Source of the DNA: Kastovskya adunca ATA6-11-RM4
GTDB taxonomy: Bacteria > Cyanobacteriota > Cyanobacteriia > Cyanobacteriales > Coleofasciculaceae
DNA: 64,000 nt
Assembly: GCA_019359445.1 (NCBI GenBank)
Contig: JAHHHJ010000010.1
Coordinates: 124,001 to 188,000 of the forward strand
Reading direction: 5' to 3'
Shown here: positions 63,053-64,000 of the stretch, piece by piece
Numbering within the stretch: position 1 is the first letter of the stretch
Layout: every line of letters begins with the position of its first letter
The notes under the pieces: model-generated
Database searches by the model: none
Told to the model about the DNA's origin: nothing
What the model saw: only the letters and a program-made list of their open reading frames with translations
Made by a program: the position numbers and the translations under genes

Positions 63053-64000
63053 CTAATAGGAGACGCTCATTGTGGAAGAGTTGATCTGGCGATTGTCTTT
63101 GTCGTTCTGGTGCCAGATTTGACCATCTAGAGCCATCTGTTCAATCAGACTCGCTAGACGGAGCGCCTTTAAGGCTTGTTCACCACCCACTGAGGGTTGA
63201 TTACCGCCTCGCACACAGTTAACAAAATGCTCTAATTCGGCGTGCAATGGCTCAATATTGCTGGTGTAGACCTTTTCAATTAAACCATCTTGCCGATAAA
63301 GCACCTGACCGTAGTCAGTCCTACAGTTGGCTGTCGTTTGCCGATGGATCAGAATCTCGTTGTTAAGAAAATCTGCCTCAGTTAAAGAGTTTTTGCAGTG
63401 GGCGGCAATCCGACGAATTTTTCGGTGCGTCACCTTGCTTGCTGTCAGGGTAGCGACAATACCGTTGGCAAAACCTAGAGTGGCTGTGACGTAATCTAAG
63501 TAGCCGGAATCCGACGCCCGACTGCCACTAGCGGTTAGTTTGGTCACGGGTGCTGCTGCCAATTCTAACAGCAGGTCAATATCGTGAATCATCAAGTCCA
63601 AGACGACGGAAACATCATTAGCTCGATTGGAATAAGGACTCATGCGGTGAGCCTCTAGAGCTAGTAATTCTTCCGTTTTTAAGACTTGGCTGAGTTCCTG
63701 AAACGCTGGGTTAAACCGCTCAATGTGCCCCACTTGTAGAATACACTGAGACTCTGCCGCTGCATTGACGAGCAATTCTGCCTCAGCAATGTTAGCAGCG
63801 ATTGGTTTTTCAATCAGTACATGAACCCCCGCCTGCAAACAAGCTAATCCCACGCTGTGATGTAAGCGGGTCGGGACGGCGATACAGACTGCATCCACAT
63901 AAGGGAACAAGTCACGATAGTCTTCAAAAAAGCGTACACGATACTTGCTTGCCGTATCTAAACCGCGTTCAACATTTATATCTGCCACACCCACCATTTC
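63053..64000 (-). CDS. Gfo/Idh/MocA family oxidoreductase (N-terminus outside the window)
   Basis: At least 315 residues are visible; the N-terminal NAD(P)-binding GxGxxG lies beyond the right window edge. What remains starts within the Rossmann domain (VGVADINVERG), with AVCIAVPTRLHHSVGLACLQAGVHVLIEKPIA holding the family EKP motif, then the alpha/beta substrate domain with the DLMIHDIDLLLEL motif. It acts on a sugar or sugar nucleotide. The C-terminus is short. It converges with the SGNH hydrolase across about 115 bases, and both would suit polysaccharide or glycan modification, which is an inference. Confidence 0.88.
   Translation of the reverse strand, partial: EMVGVADINVERGLDTASKYRVRFFEDYRDLFPYVDAVCIAVPTRLHHSVGLACLQAGVHVLIEKPIAANIAEAELLVNAAAESQCILQVGHIERFNPAFQELSQVLKTEELLALEAHRMSPYSNRANDVSVVLDLMIHDIDLLLELAAAPVTKLTASGSRASDSGYLDYVTATLGFANGIVATLTASKVTHRKIRRIAAHCKNSLTEADFLNNEILIHRQTTANCRTDYGQVLYRQDGLIEKVYTSNIEPLHAELEHFVNCVRGGNQPSVGGEQALKALRLASLIEQMALDGQIWHQNDKDNRQINSSTMSVSY

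Overview
The window comes from a cyanobacterium. It carries psb28 (photosystem II assembly), a CtpB-type processing protease, a homologue of the chloroplast envelope protein Tic21 (DUF3611) and several families largely confined to cyanobacteria (DUF6335, Npun_F0813-like). The octamer GCGATCGC (HIP1) is scattered through genes and spacers, and several heptanucleotide tandem repeats (STRR) are present; both are hallmarks of large-genome, often filamentous cyanobacteria. The species cannot be fixed from the sequence. No CRISPR array, rRNA, prophage or complete insertion sequence was seen.

Layout. 0-7.2 kb (minus strand): a urea nitrogen locus, ureE-ureF-ureG followed by the urea ABC transporter urtA-urtB-urtC-urtD-urtE (urtE cut by the window edge). 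urtA has a textbook class II NtcA promoter. A small opposite-strand membrane gene sits between urtD and urtE. 7.2-12 kb: a DUF4168 protein, DNA polymerase III delta, a 2H-phosphoesterase-like protein and two cobalamin genes (cobH/cbiC and a cbiE-cbiT fusion). 12-24 kb: a response regulator and sensor kinase, glgX, a short-chain dehydrogenase, small membrane proteins, a haem-oxygenase-like protein, a DUF6335 protein and a diguanylate cyclase, separated by long spacers with dispersed palindromes. 24-27.4 kb: a decayed accessory zone with an IS1-type transposase remnant, an MFS transporter remnant and a leucine-rich-repeat lipoprotein.

27.4-38.4 kb: an HD protein, a phosphoribosyltransferase, an MFS sugar symporter, DUF3611, a multi-PAS kinase, an Eis-like acetyltransferase and acnB. 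38.5-39.9 kb: a toxin-antitoxin pocket, with an intact PIN toxin paired with a HicA-like protein and, on the other strand, an antitoxin whose RelE-type toxin has decayed. 40-55.4 kb: mostly housekeeping genes (recJ, DUF1206, ydcF-like, ctpB, moaB, psb28, dtd, a His-rich COG0523 GTPase, cysS, an AI-2E family transporter, a MscS channel, DoxX, cutA, a pentapeptide-repeat protein). 56-64 kb: an HTH/acidic-tract protein beside a multi-pass membrane protein, tRNA-Arg, tRNA-Thr and tRNA-Tyr, a CNNM/CorC-type transporter, an unlisted 46-residue membrane protein, an SGNH hydrolase and a Gfo/Idh/MocA oxidoreductase cut by the window end.

Functionally, the best integrated block is the first: NtcA-controlled urea import (Urt) next to chaperones that insert nickel into urease (UreEFG). 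The urease structural genes are not in the window. The least conventional material is the PIN/HicA-like pair with the neighbouring decayed toxin module, and the heptamer repeats that begin in stop codons or lie inside recJ.
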